A stretch of DNA of 42,290 bases from an uncultured Myxococcales bacterium (GCA_937868485.1 CALMML010000350.1:1-42290), one strand, 5' to 3'; numbered from the stretch's first letter, positions 26,633-36,933 are shown. Translations and numbers: made by a program. The notes: generated by a model not told the origin, from the letters alone.

Positions 26633-28146
26633 TCGATGGTGCCGGGCGGCTTGGTGGTCAGGTCATAGACGACGCGGTTGATGCCTTTGACTTCGTTGAC
26701 GAGCCGAGCGGCGATGGGCAAAAGCTCTGCGATGGAAAACTCGGTGACGTCGGCGGTCATGGCATCGACGGACGAGACTGCGCGAATGGCCAAGGCATGC
26801 TCGTAGCTGCGCTGATCGCCCATGACACCGACGGTGCGAACGGGCAAAAGTGCGACGAACGCTTGCCAGGTGCGAAGGTACATGTCGCGACGGATCAGCT
26901 CTTCGTAGAAGATGGCGTCGGCTCTGCGTAGGATCTCGACGCGCTCGCGACGAAGCTCTCCGATGCAGCGAATCGCGAGGCCGGGACCGGGAAACGGATG
27001 AAGATGCAGGATGTCGCTGTCGATCCCGAGGAGAACGCCCAGCTCGCGCACTTCGTCTTTGAAAAACGGTCGCAGCGGCTCGACGAGCTGAACGCGCGCA
27101 TCTTGCGGAAAGCCACCGACGTTGTGATGGCTCTTGATGTGTGCGGCTCCTCCATGAGCGACGGCGGCGGACTCAATCACGTCGGAATAGATCGTGCCTT
27201 GCGCCAGGTGCGTGAAGCGGCCTTCTCCCACATGATCGGCGAAGGTCTTGACAAACAGCCTTCCGATGGTTAGTCGCTTCTGCTCTGGATCGCTAACACC
27301 GTCGAGAGCGGCCCAAAAGCGCTCTTGGGCATCGACGACTTCCAGCTGGATGTTGGGAAAGTTTGCAAAGACGCGTCGCAGATTGGCCAGATCGTAGGCA
27401 CGTAGAAAGCCATGGTCGACGAACAGCGCACGTACCTTGCACACCTGCGACAGCAGCACCGCGAGCACCGTCGAGTCCACGCCTCCCGAGACGGCGCAGA
27501 CCACTTCGCTTACGTCGCGGAGCTGGGCTCGGAGCTTGTCTTTTAGCTCGGTCAGCTCGGCGCGCAGGTTCCAGTCGGGCGTCTGCTTGCAGATGTCGCG
27601 CGCGAAGGACTCGAGCAGCAGCTTTCCCTCGGGCGTGTGATAGACCTCGGGATGAAACTGAAGACCCCAGATGCGACGGGACGGCAGCGCAAATCCGGCG
27701 GGCTTGCCAGCGGATTCCAGCACGAGCTGCGCACCCGGCGGAAGCGCGACGACAGAGTCGCCATGGCTCATCCAGACTTGAGTCGTCGGTGACAGTCGAT
27801 GGACCAGCGGATCGAGCTTGCCCGCTTGGGTCTTGCGAACCTGCGCGGCTCCATATTCGCGATGGGTGGACTGGGCGACGCGTCCGCCCAGCTGCTGGGC
27901 CAAAAACTGATAGCCGAAGCACAGGCCAAGGATCGGGACACCGAGTGAGACGATGTCGGGATCGGGATCGTGGCCGGTGCCGACGCTGTGAGGCGAGCCC
28001 GAGAGGATGATTCCGCTTGGTTTGCGGGCGGCGATCGCGGAGGCAGCGAGTCGGCCAGGCAGGACCTCGGTGAAGAAGCCTTGGCTACGCAGCCGACGTG
28101 CGATGAGCTGAGTGTACTGAGAGCCGTAGTCGAGAACGCAGATCAT
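26623..28146 (-). CDS. guaA: GMP synthase (glutamine-hydrolysing)
   Basis: 507 residues, the usual length. It converts XMP to GMP with glutamine and ATP. The class I amidotransferase domain has GLCFGYQ with nucleophile C76 and the HPE pair H165/E167 (LQFHPEVYHT). The ATP-pyrophosphatase domain carries SGGVDS at 220-225, and the dimerisation domain has FPGPGLAIR and the terminal TTKPPGTIEWE. All hallmark residues are present. It follows guaB by 8 bp, forming the standard guaBA operon for guanine-nucleotide synthesis. Confidence 0.98.
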   Translation of the reverse strand: MICVLDYGSQYTQLIARRLRSQGFFTEVLPGRLAASAIAARKPSGIILSGSPHSVGTGHDPDPDIVSLGVPILGLCFGYQFLAQQLGGRVAQSTHREYGAAQVRKTQAGKLDPLVHRLSPTTQVWMSHGDSVVALPPGAQLVLESAGKPAGFALPSRRIWGLQFHPEVYHTPEGKLLLESFARDICKQTPDWNLRAELTELKDKLRAQLRDVSEVVCAVSGGVDSTVLAVLLSQVCKVRALFVDHGFLRAYDLANLRRVFANFPNIQLEVVDAQERFWAALDGVSDPEQKRLTIGRLFVKTFADHVGEGRFTHLAQGTIYSDVIESAAVAHGGAAHIKSHHNVGGFPQDARVQLVEPLRPFFKDEVRELGVLLGIDSDILHLHPFPGPGLAIRCIGELRRERVEILRRADAIFYEELIRRDMYLRTWQAFVALLPVRTVGVMGDQRSYEHALAIRAVSSVDAMTADVTEFSIAELLPIAARLVNEVKGINRVVYDLTTKPPGTIEWE

Positions 28147-28154
28147 GGCGGTCG

Positions 28155-29657
28155 TTAGTCCTCGAAGGTGCCCGAGTAGTTGGGCGCTTCGGCTGTGATG
28201 GTGACGTCGTGGACATGGCTTTCACGCAGACCAAACGCGGTGATGCGACGGAACTTGGCGCGGCTGCGCAGGTCGTCCAAGCTGGCGGCACCGACGTAGC
28301 CCATGCCCGATCGCAGACCGCCGATGAGCTGAGAGACGACGCTGCCGAGTGGTCCTCGGTAGGGCACGCGGGCTTCGACGCCTTCGGGGACGAGCTTGGA
28401 GGCTTCGACGACGCCGCCTTGGCCGTAGCGATCGCGTCCGCCTTTGCGCATGGCCGCAAGAGAGCCCATGCCGCGATAGGTCTTGTAGGATCGACCTTGA
28501 AAGAGCACCAGCTCGCCGGGGGCTTCGTCGGTACCGGCAAACAGTCCGCCGATCATGACGGCATCGGCACCGGCGGCGAGCGCCTTGGTGATGTCGCCGG
28601 AATAGCGGATGCCTCCGTCGGCAACGATGGCGACCTGGGGAAAGGCGCTGCGCAGTGCGCGGGTGACTTCGAGAACGGCGGAAAACTGAGCGACACCGAC
28701 GCCGCTGACCACGCGGGTGGTGCAGATTGAGCCGGGACCCATGCCGACTTTGACGATGTCGACGCCCGCTTCGGCCAGTGCGATGGCTCCTTCGGCGGTG
28801 GCGATGTTTCCACCCGACAGAAGCAAGCTGGGAAAGCGACGCTTGATGGCGGAAACGGTGCGAAGCACTCCGTCGCTGTGACCGTGGGCGGAATCGACGA
28901 CCAGCATATCGACGCCTGCTTCCACTTGAGCAGCAGCGCGCTCGAGCGCTTCGTCACCGACACCGATGGCAGCAGCGACCATCAGGCTGCCTTGCTCGTC
29001 GCGAACAGCGTCGGGATGGCTCTTGGATTCGCGCCAGTCGCGTGAGGTGATGAGTCCGCCGAGCCGACCCTGCGCATCGACGAGCGGCAGCTTTTCCAGC
29101 TTGTAGCGACGGAAGAAGTCTTCCGCTTCCAGCCGGGTTGCGCCGAGTGGCAGCGACAGCGCAGGCGTGCTCATGATTTCACCGACGCGCGTCTGCGGTG
29201 TGACGACATAGCGAATGTCGCGACCTGTACACATTCCGACGAGGACGCCGTTTTCATCGACGACGGGGAAGCCGGTAATGCCCGTCTCTTCGATCAGCTG
29301 GTGGACTTCACCGATGGTCTGCGACGGCTTGACCGTGATGGGGCTGGCGATCACCGCGTGCTGAAACTTTTTGACGCGGCGCACCATTTTGGCCTGCTGC
29401 TCGGCGGTGCAGTTGCGATGCAGGACGCCGATTCCACCCATCAGTGCCATCGCGATCGCGGTCTGGGCCTCGGTCACGGTGTCCATTGCCGACGACATCA
29501 TCGGAATCCGCAGCTTCAGTCGCGATAGCTTTGTCGAAACATCGCACTCCGACGGAAGCACCGATGAGTGACCTGGCAGCAGCAGCACATCGTCGAAGGA
29601 CAGCGAAACTTCCAGGGTTGAAATGGGCGATGAGACCCGATCGATTGGCTCGCTCAT
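28155..29657 (-). CDS. guaB: IMP dehydrogenase
   Basis: 500 residues. It oxidises IMP to XMP with NAD+, the rate-limiting step toward GMP. The TIM barrel is interrupted by a CBS-domain pair (about 100-210; [21 protein letters not shown] and [21 protein letters not shown] by their ends). The active-site loop [11 protein letters not shown] carries the catalytic C312, followed by [11 protein letters not shown] and the phosphate-binding GGLFAGTDE. The mobile flap has YRGMGS. CBS domains usually bind adenine nucleotides for allosteric control. It is the first gene of guaBA; its ATG at 29657 is 139 bp from the divergent ppk1 start. Confidence 0.98.
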   Translation of the reverse strand: MSEPIDRVSSPISTLEVSLSFDDVLLLPGHSSVLPSECDVSTKLSRLKLRIPMMSSAMDTVTEAQTAIAMALMGGIGVLHRNCTAEQQAKMVRRVKKFQHAVIASPITVKPSQTIGEVHQLIEETGITGFPVVDENGVLVGMCTGRDIRYVVTPQTRVGEIMSTPALSLPLGATRLEAEDFFRRYKLEKLPLVDAQGRLGGLITSRDWRESKSHPDAVRDEQGSLMVAAAIGVGDEALERAAAQVEAGVDMLVVDSAHGHSDGVLRTVSAIKRRFPSLLLSGGNIATAEGAIALAEAGVDIVKVGMGPGSICTTRVVSGVGVAQFSAVLEVTRALRSAFPQVAIVADGGIRYSGDITKALAAGADAVMIGGLFAGTDEAPGELVLFQGRSYKTYRGMGSLAAMRKGGRDRYGQGGVVEASKLVPEGVEARVPYRGPLGSVVSQLIGGLRSGMGYVGAASLDDLRSRAKFRRITAFGLRESHVHDVTITAEAPNYSGTFED

Positions 29658-29796
29658 GGGCGCGCATTCTACCCATTTCGGCTGCTGACTCTGTGACGAC
29701 TGCGCAAACCGTCGCGGCGACTGATGAATCGAGGTGCGCAGCCCGGGCGGCGTGCTAACCTCGTGGTTCTTTTCAGCTTTGCGTCAGCGTGTCCCC

Positions 29797-32097
29797 ATGT
29801 CGAGCACTCCGTCACTTCCTACCAGCGGCTCTCCTTCCAGCGTCGGAGAGCTGAGCGCACTAGACGATCCGAGCCTGTACCTAAACCGTGAGCTGTCGTG
29901 GCTGGACTTCAATCAGCGCGTGCTGGATGAAGCGTCCGATCCGTCGGTGCCACTGCTGGAGCGGATCAAGTTTTTGAGCATTACGTGCTCGAATCTCGAC
30001 GAGTTCTTCATGGTTCGCGTCGCGGGAACCAAGCAGCAGATTGTCTCGGGTCTGATCGAGACGGGTCCCGACGGACTGCTTCCGCAAGATGTGCTGAGTC
30101 GCGTCGCGCAGCGTGCGCAGAAGATGGTCTTTGACATCTATCGGCTGTGGCACAAAGAGCTTCAGCCTCGGCTGCATCACGCCGGGATTGCGCTGCTTTC
30201 CGCCGCTGAGCTTGAGCCTGATCAGCGACGGTTCGTGCTCGCGTATTTTCATGCGCAGGTCTATCCGGCGCTGACGCCGCTGGCCGTCGATCCGGGCCAT
30301 CCGTTTCCGAACGTGCGCAACCGGACGCTGAACCTGGCGATCTTGCTCCAGCGTGGATCGTCGGTGGGCCGAGGACAAGAAGCCAGCTTCGCGGTGATGC
30401 AGGTTCCGAGCGTGTTCAGTCGGCTCGTCGAGATTCCAACGCCAGGTCCAAAGCGCGCGTTCATCTGTCTGGAAGATGTGATTGCGCTTCACGTCGCGGA
30501 TCTGTTTCCGGGGACGCGCGTGCTTGGCTGCTGGCCGTTTCGGGTGCTGCGGAACTTCGACATGACCATCGACGAAGAAGAGTCGATGGATCTGCTTCAG
30601 ACGATTCAGAAGGAAGTGCGACGGCGCGATCGCCAGCCTGCGGTTCGGCTGGACTGTCCCGTCGGAATGGATGTGACGGTTCGACGGTTTCTGGAACGCT
30701 CGCTGGAGCTAGAGAGCCATGATGTCTATCCGGTGACGGGACCGCTCAACCTGACCGACCTGATGGAAATCTACGCCAAGGGTCAGAGCAGCGAGGCGCG
30801 AGACCTGTACGACGAGCCGTTTGTGCCGAAGGTTCCGTCGCGACTGCAAGATGCGAGCACGATGTTCGAGGCGATCGCGCAAGGCGACATCGTGCTGCAC
30901 CAGCCGTATGAGTCGTTCGAGAGCGTGGTCGATTTCATCGAGGAAGCTGCCGAAGATCCGAACGTGCTGGCGATGAAGGCGACGCTGTATCGGACCTCGG
31001 GAAACTCACCGATCGTCGCTGCGCTGGTGCGAGCGGCAGAGCTTGGCAAGCAGGTGACGGCGCTCGTCGAGCTAAAAGCGCGCTTCGACGAAGAAAACAA
31101 CATTGTGTGGGCACGCAAGCTCGAAGAAGCGGGCGTTCACGTCGTCTACGGGCTGATCGGACTGAAGACGCACTGCAAGGTTGCGCTGGTGGTCCGTCGA
31201 GAAGGCAGTGGCATTCGTCGCTATGTTCATTTGTCGACGGGAAACTACAACTCTCAGACGGCGAAGGTTTATACCGATCTGTCGTTTTTTACCTGTCGTG
31301 AAGAGTTTGGCATCGACGCGAGCGCGCTGTTCAACATGCTGACGGGCTACTCGCAGCCGCCGCGCTGGCATCGCTTGGTCGTCGCGCCGCTGGGTCTGCG
31401 TGAGCGGATCTTGGAACACATCGAGGCGGAAGCGCAGAACGCACGGGCGGGAAAGCCGGCGCGGATCATTGCGAAGATGAATGCGCTGTCGGAGCGCGAC
31501 GTGATGAAGGCGCTGTGTCGGGCCTCGCAAGCCGGTGTGCAGATCGACCTGATCGTGCGCGGCGTCTGCTGTCTGCGACCGGGCGTTCCGGGGCTGACCG
31601 AGAACATTCGGGTGATCTCGATCGTCGATCGCTTCCTCGAGCACAGTCGGATTTATTACTTCGAGTCGGGTGGAAAGCAGGATCTGTACGTGTCGTCGGC
31701 GGACTGGATGAATCGCAACTTCCAGCGACGGGTCGAAGTCATGTTTCCCGTCGAAGATCCGAAGCTGCGTGCGCGCATCGTCGATGAGATCTTGAGCGTA
31801 TCGCTCGGCGACAACCAGCGGGCGAGGGTTCTGCGTCGAGACGGAACCTATGAGCGGATGCTGCCTGGTCCGTCGGATGTGCCGCTGCGCTCGCAGGCTC
31901 GCTTCATTGAGCTGGCGAAAGCGCAGTCGACAGTGCCACTGCTGGATCGCGGCTTGGCGATTCGTCCGACGATGCGACTGGGATCGCGCAGCAGTGAGTC
32001 TAGCGAGCGTCCGGCTTTGCCGAAGACACCGACGAAGAGCCTGCTGGCCATTCCGGTAAGTCCCGCCAAGTCAGACGAGTCGTCGTCGATCAAGTAG
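29797..32097 (+). CDS. ppk1: Polyphosphate kinase 1
   Basis: 766 residues from the ATG at 29797, somewhat above the typical ~690-720. It reversibly transfers ATP gamma-phosphate to polyphosphate. The family N-terminal signature LNRELSWLDFNQRVLDEA is present. The catalytic phosphohistidine lies in YVHLSTGNYN (H478), and SSADWMNRNFQRRVEVMFPV (by its ends) marks the C-terminal PLD-like domain. The first ~20 and last ~60 residues are Ser/Pro-rich and lack similarity, which explains the extra length. The open frame extends 21 codons upstream; ATGTCGAGC at 29797 fits the family best. It converges on the fumarylacetoacetase-like gene. Confidence 0.96.
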   Translation: MSSTPSLPTSGSPSSVGELSALDDPSLYLNRELSWLDFNQRVLDEASDPSVPLLERIKFLSITCSNLDEFFMVRVAGTKQQIVSGLIETGPDGLLPQDVLSRVAQRAQKMVFDIYRLWHKELQPRLHHAGIALLSAAELEPDQRRFVLAYFHAQVYPALTPLAVDPGHPFPNVRNRTLNLAILLQRGSSVGRGQEASFAVMQVPSVFSRLVEIPTPGPKRAFICLEDVIALHVADLFPGTRVLGCWPFRVLRNFDMTIDEEESMDLLQTIQKEVRRRDRQPAVRLDCPVGMDVTVRRFLERSLELESHDVYPVTGPLNLTDLMEIYAKGQSSEARDLYDEPFVPKVPSRLQDASTMFEAIAQGDIVLHQPYESFESVVDFIEEAAEDPNVLAMKATLYRTSGNSPIVAALVRAAELGKQVTALVELKARFDEENNIVWARKLEEAGVHVVYGLIGLKTHCKVALVVRREGSGIRRYVHLSTGNYNSQTAKVYTDLSFFTCREEFGIDASALFNMLTGYSQPPRWHRLVVAPLGLRERILEHIEAEAQNARAGKPARIIAKMNALSERDVMKALCRASQAGVQIDLIVRGVCCLRPGVPGLTENIRVISIVDRFLEHSRIYYFESGGKQDLYVSSADWMNRNFQRRVEVMFPVEDPKLRARIVDEILSVSLGDNQRARVLRRDGTYERMLPGPSDVPLRSQARFIELAKAQSTVPLLDRGLAIRPTMRLGSRSSESSERPALPKTPTKSLLAIPVSPAKSDESSSIK

Positions 32098-32119
32098 CGG
32101 CGACCCAGGATGCCGCCGC
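32097..32119. terminator. Possible weak hairpin between ppk1 and the convergent gene
   Basis: GCGGCG (32097-32102) and CGCCGC (32114-32119) can pair around an 11-nt loop between the ppk1 stop and the convergent gene end. Short stem, no T tract. Confidence 0.3.
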
Positions 32120-32130
32120 GTCGGAATTGC

Positions 32131-32967
32131 TTACGATCGATTCGGCAGCGTCGGTAGCGCTGGGGCCGCAATCACCGGATTTCGCAGTCGTCCGATTCCG
32201 TCGACGGATAGCTCGATCACGTCGCCTGGCTGTAGGTTTCCCACACCCGCTGGCGTTCCCGTCGAGATCACATCGCCTGGTTCCAGCGTCATGACGTGCG
32301 AGATAAACGACACCAGCTCTTCGATGCTGAAGATCAGCTCGTCGCTCGCTCCGTCTTGGACCAGCTTGCCGTTTAGGTGACTGCGGACGGCGGCGCGTCC
32401 CACATCAAAGTCGGTCGTGATCACCGGCCCGAGCGGACAGAAGCTGTCGAAGCCTTTGGCGCGGGTAAACTGACCGTCTTTCTTTTGCAGATCGCGCACC
32501 GTGACGTCGTTGCACAGCGTGTAGCCGAGCACGTAGTTCATCGCGGTGGACACCGGCTGACGATGACAGCGACGGCCAATCACCACCGCCAGCTCGCCTT
32601 CGTAGTCGCAGCGCTCAAAGCCTTGGGGTCGCGCAATCGGTCGTCCTGGCGACAACAGCGCCGACGGAGGCTTGAGAAACAGCAGCGGCTCCGACGGAAT
32701 CGGCTTGCCCATTTCTTTGGCGTGGTTGCGATAGTTGCTTCCGACGCCGATGATCTTTTGCGGAACCACCGGGACCAGCAGCTCGACCTCGCTTCCGTCG
32801 GGATCGTCCTGCCACTGTTGTGGTGTGAAGGCGAGCCGCTCGCCGGTGGGCTTGCCACCAAGCAGCGGATCTCCGTCGAGCAGCTCAACTACCTCGGGTT
32901 CGTCGTCGAGAACTCGGCCAAAGCGGGGCGCACGGTCCGGCTTTTGGAGCAGGCGAAGAAGCAGCAT
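32131..32967 (-). CDS. Fumarylacetoacetate hydrolase-family protein
   Basis: 278 residues. A short N-terminal domain leads to the FAH catalytic beta-roll: IGVGSNYRNHAKEMGK, FLKPPSALL, the metal-binding CDYEGELAVVIG (E-x-E pair), GYTLCNDVTVRDLQ (Asp ligand), AKGFDSFCPLGPV, and FSIEELVSFISHVMTLEPGD with STGTPAGVG near the end. Members hydrolyse fumarylacetoacetate or decarboxylate/hydrate 2-oxo dienoates and acylpyruvates; the specific reaction is not decided here, though GTPAGVG and the length fit acylpyruvase/oxaloacetate-tautomerase-like members. It follows the 74-residue gene by 43 bp. Confidence 0.88.
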   Translation of the reverse strand: MLLLRLLQKPDRAPRFGRVLDDEPEVVELLDGDPLLGGKPTGERLAFTPQQWQDDPDGSEVELLVPVVPQKIIGVGSNYRNHAKEMGKPIPSEPLLFLKPPSALLSPGRPIARPQGFERCDYEGELAVVIGRRCHRQPVSTAMNYVLGYTLCNDVTVRDLQKKDGQFTRAKGFDSFCPLGPVITTDFDVGRAAVRSHLNGKLVQDGASDELIFSIEELVSFISHVMTLEPGDVISTGTPAGVGNLQPGDVIELSVDGIGRLRNPVIAAPALPTLPNRS

Positions 32968-33010
32968 GACCCCTTCATATCACGGACTTGGACTCGAGCA
33001 AGCGGCGTCC

Positions 33011-33235
33011 TCACTCACGCTCGTCGTGCGGGGGCGCTGCTGGCGCGGTGTGCTCGGCGACTTGCTCATCAATCAGCCGGAGCGCGCGCGAAAGCTCGGC
33101 AAGCTGTTCGTTCCAAGTGACCGCTTCGTCTTCGTCGCAGTCATCCAAAAATGCGCGAATTTCCGCGATGGCTGCTGCGATGTGTGCCCGCGCAATGAGC
33201 GCTTGGGAGACGAACGATTCCGGCTGCGGCGACAT
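33011..33235 (-). CDS. Small acidic helical protein, unknown
   Basis: 74 residues. Two predicted amphipathic helices (FVSQALIARAHIAAAIAEIR and EQLAELSRALRLIDEQVAEH) with acidic turns between. It resembles many small helical proteins but is not recognised. It lies between the glycosyltransferase-like gene and the FAH-family gene on the same strand, which supports a real gene. A competing frame on the same strand (33073-33384) is less protein-like. Confidence 0.5.
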   Translation of the reverse strand: MSPQPESFVSQALIARAHIAAAIAEIRAFLDDCDEDEAVTWNEQLAELSRALRLIDEQVAEHTAPAAPPHDERE

Positions 33236-33302
33236 GTCCGCACACTAGCGCTTACCTGCTGAGCTTGGCTACAAGACCGTATGTCGCACTGCGTCGTCGG
33301 GG

Positions 33303-34256
33303 CTATTCGCCGTCTTCTTTGCGGTGTGCGAAGTATTCGCGGGCCCAGCGATGAAGCTCTGGCTTGTCGCTGTTCCAGTCCCACGCGCCGCTGTCCGACG
33401 GTCGAAGATCGCTGCGTGGATCAAAGCCGAGCGAGATCAGCTCGACGTTGCGATCGCTGTAGCGACGGTTTTGGTGATCTCCGTGCCACAGGTGCAAGAT
33501 GGTTCCTTCCGTCGCTGTGAGCTGTCCGCCGGTATGTGCGAAGAAGCGATCACAGTAGCGACGGAACTGTTCGCGATGCGCGGTGTGCTTGCCCAGCACT
33601 TTGTCGATGCACTTGCTGTCGTGATCTCCGACGGCAGCGTGCGCGATCAGGTGATCGCCGCTTCCCGATAGCGCGGTGTCAAATAGGCCAATTCGCTGGA
33701 GCAAGTCTCGACGAGCAGCCCAGCCAAAGCCGGTGTGTCCATGCTGATGATAGTGACCGGCTCGGTGAACGGCTGCGTCGCTGGCATAGATCGACGCAAA
33801 GCTGGGAATCGTCTCTTCATCCCCGACGGAAGAAATGGCTCCGCGAGACAGTCGGACGACGCTGGAAAAGACCTGAACGATGGCATAGCGATCGAGCAGT
33901 CGCGAGGTCTGAATCGCCCAGTCGGCGCGCTCAAACAAGATGTCGGCATCGAGCCACGCGACCTTGGTACACGTCGGTGGAAGCTGGGCAATGGCGACGT
34001 TTAGCAGCCGCTCTTTTTGCCACAGCACCGACGCACAGCGACAGGCGAGCACATCGGGACCGCTCGGCAGCACAAATGGTTCGTCACCAAACGCACACTC
34101 GACGGTCAAAAGTGCAATGCCGCTTCGTCGCAGGCTGTCGGCAAACAGCGCGTGGTTGTGCGCGCGCGTCTTGTAGCCGTGCGGGTTGTAGTACGCAGCG
34201 ATGACCCACAGATCGCTGCTGGGCTGGTAACGAGACGCCGGGGACAGCGCGCGCAT
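33303..34256 (-). CDS. Glycosyltransferase-like protein (GT-A fold, DxD motif)
   Basis: 317 residues from the ATG at 34256, 11 bp after the MoxR stop. LWVIAAYYNPHGYKTR near the start and VAWLDADILFERADW (DxD metal/nucleotide-sugar motif) match GT-A glycosyltransferases. The later GHTGFGWAARRDLLQRIGLFD with SGSGDHLIAHA resembles the C-terminal acceptor/His-Asp region of galactosyltransferase-type enzymes. It probably transfers a sugar from a nucleotide donor in the cytoplasm or at the membrane face; acceptor unknown. The open frame extends to 34424 inside moxR; the extra residues do not look like protein. Cotranscription with moxR and pgi is likely. Confidence 0.7.
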   Translation of the reverse strand: MRALSPASRYQPSSDLWVIAAYYNPHGYKTRAHNHALFADSLRRSGIALLTVECAFGDEPFVLPSGPDVLACRCASVLWQKERLLNVAIAQLPPTCTKVAWLDADILFERADWAIQTSRLLDRYAIVQVFSSVVRLSRGAISSVGDEETIPSFASIYASDAAVHRAGHYHQHGHTGFGWAARRDLLQRIGLFDTALSGSGDHLIAHAAVGDHDSKCIDKVLGKHTAHREQFRRYCDRFFAHTGGQLTATEGTILHLWHGDHQNRRYSDRNVELISLGFDPRSDLRPSDSGAWDWNSDKPELHRWAREYFAHRKEDGE

Positions 34257-34267
34257 CAGCCACGATG

Positions 34268-35221
34268 TTATCGCGATTTGGTCACAGCGTCGGCAAAGAG
34301 CGTCTTTTTGTGTTCGATTGCGGTCTCGATGTCGCCTTGGTACTTGAGCACCAGGCTCAGCGTCTGCTCCGCGACCTGCGGATCGAGGCTGCTCTGACCC
34401 AGCACCGTGAGCGCGCGCACCCACTCGATCGTCTCGGCGATGCTCGGGCTCTTTTTCAGATCCAGCTTGCGCAGCGACTGAACCACCGTCACCACCTCAT
34501 GCGCGAGCCGCTCTGGCACGTCGGGCAGCCGACTTTTGACGATCTCTAGCTCTCGCGCAGCGTCGGGAAACGTCACATGCAAAAACAGACAGCGACGCTT
34601 GAGCGCATCGGTCATCTCTCGGGTGCTGTTCGACGTGAGCAGCACGAGCGGAATGTGATGCGCGCGCAGCGTCCCCAGCTCGGGAATCGACACCTGAAAG
34701 TCCGACAGCACTTCGAGGAGAAACGCTTCAAACTCCGACTCAGCGCGATCGACTTCATCGATGAGCAGCACCACCCGTCGCGGCGCTCGCAGGGCTCGCA
34801 GCAGCGGACGCGCCAGCAAAAAGCGCTCGGAAAAGAACGCATCTTCGTGGCTGGCAATCTTCGCCACCGCCTCGCTCAGCGAGTCACTTCCGACGAGCAG
34901 CTCACCAATTTTGTCGCGCAGGATCTGCGTATACAGAAGCTGCTTGGGATACGCCCACTCGTACAGCGCCTTGGCCTCGTCGAGCCCTTCGTAGCACTGG
35001 AGTCGATACAGATCGGTCCCGAGCGTCTGCGCCAGCACCTTGGCCAGCTCGGTCTTGCCGCAGCCCGCCGGACCCTCGATGAGCAGCGGCTTGTGCAGTC
35101 GGTCTGCCAAGAGCACGCTCGTCGCGATCGAGGGATTGGCAATGTAGCCTTGCTCTCGCAGGCGCGCGGTCACGTCGGAGACGCTGTGAAACAGGTGTGA
35201 ATCGGTAACGGCTTGGCTCAT
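34268..35221 (-). CDS. MoxR-family AAA+ ATPase
   Basis: 317 residues. Walker A GPAGCGKT at 50-57, Walker B LLIDEVDRAE at 152-161, sensor-1 VLLTSNSTREM, and the MoxR-type helical lid DLKKSPSIAETIEWVRAL. MoxR ATPases act as chaperones that often mature metalloenzymes or work with vWA proteins. Here the usual DUF58/vWA partners are not adjacent; the neighbours are a glycosyltransferase-like gene (11 bp downstream) and pgi (9 bp upstream). The vWA-like protein at 9752-11269 is distant and its domain lies outside the membrane. Length and start (ATG at 35221) are normal. Confidence 0.9.
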   Translation of the reverse strand: MSQAVTDSHLFHSVSDVTARLREQGYIANPSIATSVLLADRLHKPLLIEGPAGCGKTELAKVLAQTLGTDLYRLQCYEGLDEAKALYEWAYPKQLLYTQILRDKIGELLVGSDSLSEAVAKIASHEDAFFSERFLLARPLLRALRAPRRVVLLIDEVDRAESEFEAFLLEVLSDFQVSIPELGTLRAHHIPLVLLTSNSTREMTDALKRRCLFLHVTFPDAARELEIVKSRLPDVPERLAHEVVTVVQSLRKLDLKKSPSIAETIEWVRALTVLGQSSLDPQVAEQTLSLVLKYQGDIETAIEHKKTLFADAVTKSR

Positions 35222-35230
35222 GGGCGATTC

Positions 35231-36868
35231 CTAGCGACGCTGATAGCGCGAATCAAGCGGGGACTGTTCGTCGCTGCGCTGACGACAAATGCGATCGTTT
35301 TCGGCCAGGTGTTCCAGGATCTTCCACGCGACGAAGGCCCGGTCGCTCGCGCCGATCTGAGCGGCCAGCTCCGTCGCGGTCTTCGCTGTCCCGTCGAGCG
35401 CCGACAGCAGCTTCTTTTGCAGCGCCAGCACGCTCGCGGCAGCGCGCTTCCCCGCTTCGACGCCGGGCTGATGATAGGCGTTTACGTGAACCAGCTCTGC
35501 GTAATATCCGACGGTGCGTTCAAACAGCGCGATCAGGGCCCCGAGGCTGCGCGCCGACAGCTCACTGACCGTCAGCGTCAGGCTGTGCCGACCTTTTTCC
35601 GCGAGCGCTTGCTCTGTTCCCAGCAAAAAGCCGAGCAGATAGTCACCCGGCGTCACGTCTTCTTCGACGAGCAGCGCATCGGGCAGCCGCTCAACCGGCT
35701 GGCTGCGATCGCGCAGCACCTCGATAAACGTCACAAAGAAGTTATCGACACCGTCGCGGAGCTGCTGAACGTAGGCATGCTGATCGGTTGCGCCTTTGTT
35801 GCCGTAGACCGCGATGCCTTGATGCACCGTGTTTCCGTCGCGGTCCAGCTCTTTGCCGAGCGACTCCATGATGAGCTGCTGCAGGTAGCGCGACAAAAGC
35901 TCAAGCCGATCTTTGTACGGCAACACCACCAGATCACGGCGACCTTTTCCGTCGGTGGCTTTGTGCCAGCAGACCGCCATCAGCATCGCAGGATTGCGCG
36001 TCGGATCGGCTTGTCTCGTCGCTGCGTCCATCGCTTTGGCCCCCGCGAGCAGCTCAGAAATCGCAAGTCCTTGCAGCGCGGCGGGCAGAAGTCCGACGGC
36101 AGACAGCTCGGAGGTGCGGCCTCCGACGAAGTCCCACATCGGAAACTGCGCCAAAAAGCCAAGCTGCGACGCGGTCTTCGCAAGCTCGCTGCCTTCTTGG
36201 GTGACAGCGACGGCGTGCTGCGCAAACGACAGACCGGATCGCGAAAACGCCGTCTGAGCCGCCAGCATTCCGTTGCGGGTTTCCTTGGTTCCGCCCGACT
36301 TCGAGACGATGAGCACCAGCGTGGTCGCGAGCCCTCCGTCGCTGCGCTCAAGCTGACTGAGCACCCGATCGAAGCCATCGGGATCGGTGTTGTCGAAGAA
36401 GTACGGCGTCAGACGATCGCGCGATCCACCGAGCGCCGACGCGACAAGCTGCGGACCCAGCGCCGAGCCACCGATGCCAATCACCAGCAGCTTGTTGAAT
36501 ACTGCTCCCGTCGAAGAACGAGTCGTTCCGTCGAAGATCGCGCGCGAAAAGTCCACGATCTGACGCAGGCAAGAGGTGATTGCGCTGCGAATTTCATCCG
36601 ACGGAGCCCGCTCGGGATCGCGCAGCCAGTAGTGTCCGACCATGCGTCCTTCGTCGGGATTGGCGATCGCGCCAGCTTCCAGCGCCGTCATCGCTTGGTG
36701 CGCGCGGTGCAGGGCTTGGCCAAAGCGACTGGGCCAGTCGGCGGGAAGATCCATGGCTGCAGCGTCGATGCGACACTCACAAAGCGGGGTGCCTTCGTCG
36801 CTGAGCGCGGTATACAGAAAGTCACGTCGAGTCAAAGAGGCTGCGTCAGACATGTGTTTGTCCGCCAT
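35231..36868 (-). CDS. pgi: Glucose-6-phosphate isomerase
   Basis: 545 residues from the ATG at 36868 (36853 and 36925 are possible alternatives). It interconverts glucose-6-phosphate and fructose-6-phosphate. Family motifs: [25 protein letters not shown] (phosphate binding), the active-site [11 protein letters not shown], and [13 protein letters not shown]. This bacterial subtype carries a C-terminal helical/winged extension (about the last 70 residues, [16 protein letters not shown]), as seen here. It is the first gene of a likely pgi-moxR-glycosyltransferase unit and is divergent from the alcohol dehydrogenase gene, whose start is 65 bp away. Confidence 0.94.
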   Translation of the reverse strand: MADKHMSDAASLTRRDFLYTALSDEGTPLCECRIDAAAMDLPADWPSRFGQALHRAHQAMTALEAGAIANPDEGRMVGHYWLRDPERAPSDEIRSAITSCLRQIVDFSRAIFDGTTRSSTGAVFNKLLVIGIGGSALGPQLVASALGGSRDRLTPYFFDNTDPDGFDRVLSQLERSDGGLATTLVLIVSKSGGTKETRNGMLAAQTAFSRSGLSFAQHAVAVTQEGSELAKTASQLGFLAQFPMWDFVGGRTSELSAVGLLPAALQGLAISELLAGAKAMDAATRQADPTRNPAMLMAVCWHKATDGKGRRDLVVLPYKDRLELLSRYLQQLIMESLGKELDRDGNTVHQGIAVYGNKGATDQHAYVQQLRDGVDNFFVTFIEVLRDRSQPVERLPDALLVEEDVTPGDYLLGFLLGTEQALAEKGRHSLTLTVSELSARSLGALIALFERTVGYYAELVHVNAYHQPGVEAGKRAAASVLALQKKLLSALDGTAKTATELAAQIGASDRAFVAWKILEHLAENDRICRQRSDEQSPLDSRYQRR

Positions 36869-36933
36869 CGTACGCTGTTTGGTCGCGAGTTTGCTTTTGC
36901 TTACAGGCGCTGCGCTTTGCATCATCTTGCGCC

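Noticed and set aside
29657-32097. Functional link between guaBA and ppk1 from their divergent placement
   Set aside because: Only proximity; the shared 139-bp region shows no common operator.
33073-33384. Alternative 103-residue frame overlapping the small acidic gene
   Set aside because: Runs into the glycosyltransferase gene and has poor, Arg/Ser-rich composition typical of shadow frames.
34257-34424. N-terminal extension of the glycosyltransferase inside moxR
   Set aside because: The extra 56 residues overlap moxR in another frame and lack similarity; ATG at 34256 fits better.
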